Positions 63,998 through 64,000 of a stretch of 64,000 nt of DNA are shown piece after piece. Every line of letters starts with the position of its first letter. Position 1 is the first letter of the stretch. The DNA is taken from positions 32,778 through 96,777 of the forward strand of contig NZ_SMAR01000013.1 of assembly GCF_004342225.1 (NCBI RefSeq), in the 5' to 3' direction. Position numbers and translations under genes: made by a program. The notes beneath the pieces were generated by a model, which ran no database searches, was not told the DNA's origin, and was given only the letters and a program-made list of their open reading frames with translations. Origin of the DNA: Martelella mediterranea (lineage in GTDB: Bacteria; Pseudomonadota; Alphaproteobacteria; Rhizobiales; Rhizobiaceae).

Positions 63998-64000
63998 ATG
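63998..64000 (+). other. Possible start codon of a plus-strand gene beyond the window
   Basis: The last three bases are ATG, and CGGAG ends 7 nt before it, a good Shine-Dalgarno spacing. Nothing of the protein is visible, so its identity is unknown. Confidence 0.3.

Overview
The window looks like core chromosome of an alphaproteobacterium in the Hyphomicrobiales (Rhizobiales), near the Brucella/Bartonella/Phyllobacterium/Rhizobium lineages. The evidence is gene content and order: dusB-ntrB-ntrC-ntrY-ntrX-trkA-hfq-hflX-mazG, a fused ispDF, a cysG-DUF2849-cysI-DUF934-fpr cluster, two IalB-type secreted proteins, a phosphatidylcholine synthase, and LexA boxes of the alphaproteobacterial GTTC-N7-GTTC type. 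Base composition appears moderate and even. I found no prophage, insertion sequence, CRISPR array, rRNA or tRNA.

Layout. 1-3400: the 3' part of lipA, a small P-loop kinase-like protein, a COQ10/START protein, and cinA with ispDF on the opposite strand. 3557-14276: the nitrogen-signalling run dusB-ntrBC-ntrYX, then trkA, hfq and hflX. 14298-20949: mazG and a deaminase on the minus strand, then the siroheme and sulfite-reductase cluster with its ferredoxin reductase. 21031-24946: a three-gene MacAB-like export system and a secreted IalB protein. 25248-32152: a minus-strand block with tgt-queA (queuosine), two cyclophilins, coaD and gyrA. 32371-40114: marC, a hydrolase, divergent ssb and uvrA around an SOS box, a DUF72 protein and the NAD(P)HX repair enzyme Nnr. 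40465-46286: glnB-glnA behind a sigma54-type promoter, hspQ, a second IalB protein with a polyglutamine tract, an orphan peptide-binding protein and a FrnE-like oxidoreductase. 46371-56181: mfd-sdhE, recG, a GNAT protein, glmS and glmU. 56338-61027: a complete BMP-type ABC importer. 61215-64000: pcs, a UbiH-like monooxygenase and a VOC/glyoxalase protein with its own SOS box.

How the genes connect. Nitrogen sensing (GlnB, NtrB/NtrC) and its main output (glnA) both lie here, with NtrY/NtrX as the second two-component pair. DNA repair is well represented by uvrA, mfd, recG and ssb. An identical 15-bp LexA-type box precedes ssb/uvrA and the VOC gene, which suggests the VOC protein belongs to the SOS response.

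I see no wholly new multi-gene system. The observations most worth checking are the loss of most zinc ligands in Tgt, the SOS box before the VOC gene, a likely ATT start for hflX, an NtrX without the GAFTGA loop, a CAG/CAA repeat in a secreted protein, and several unexplained palindromes.
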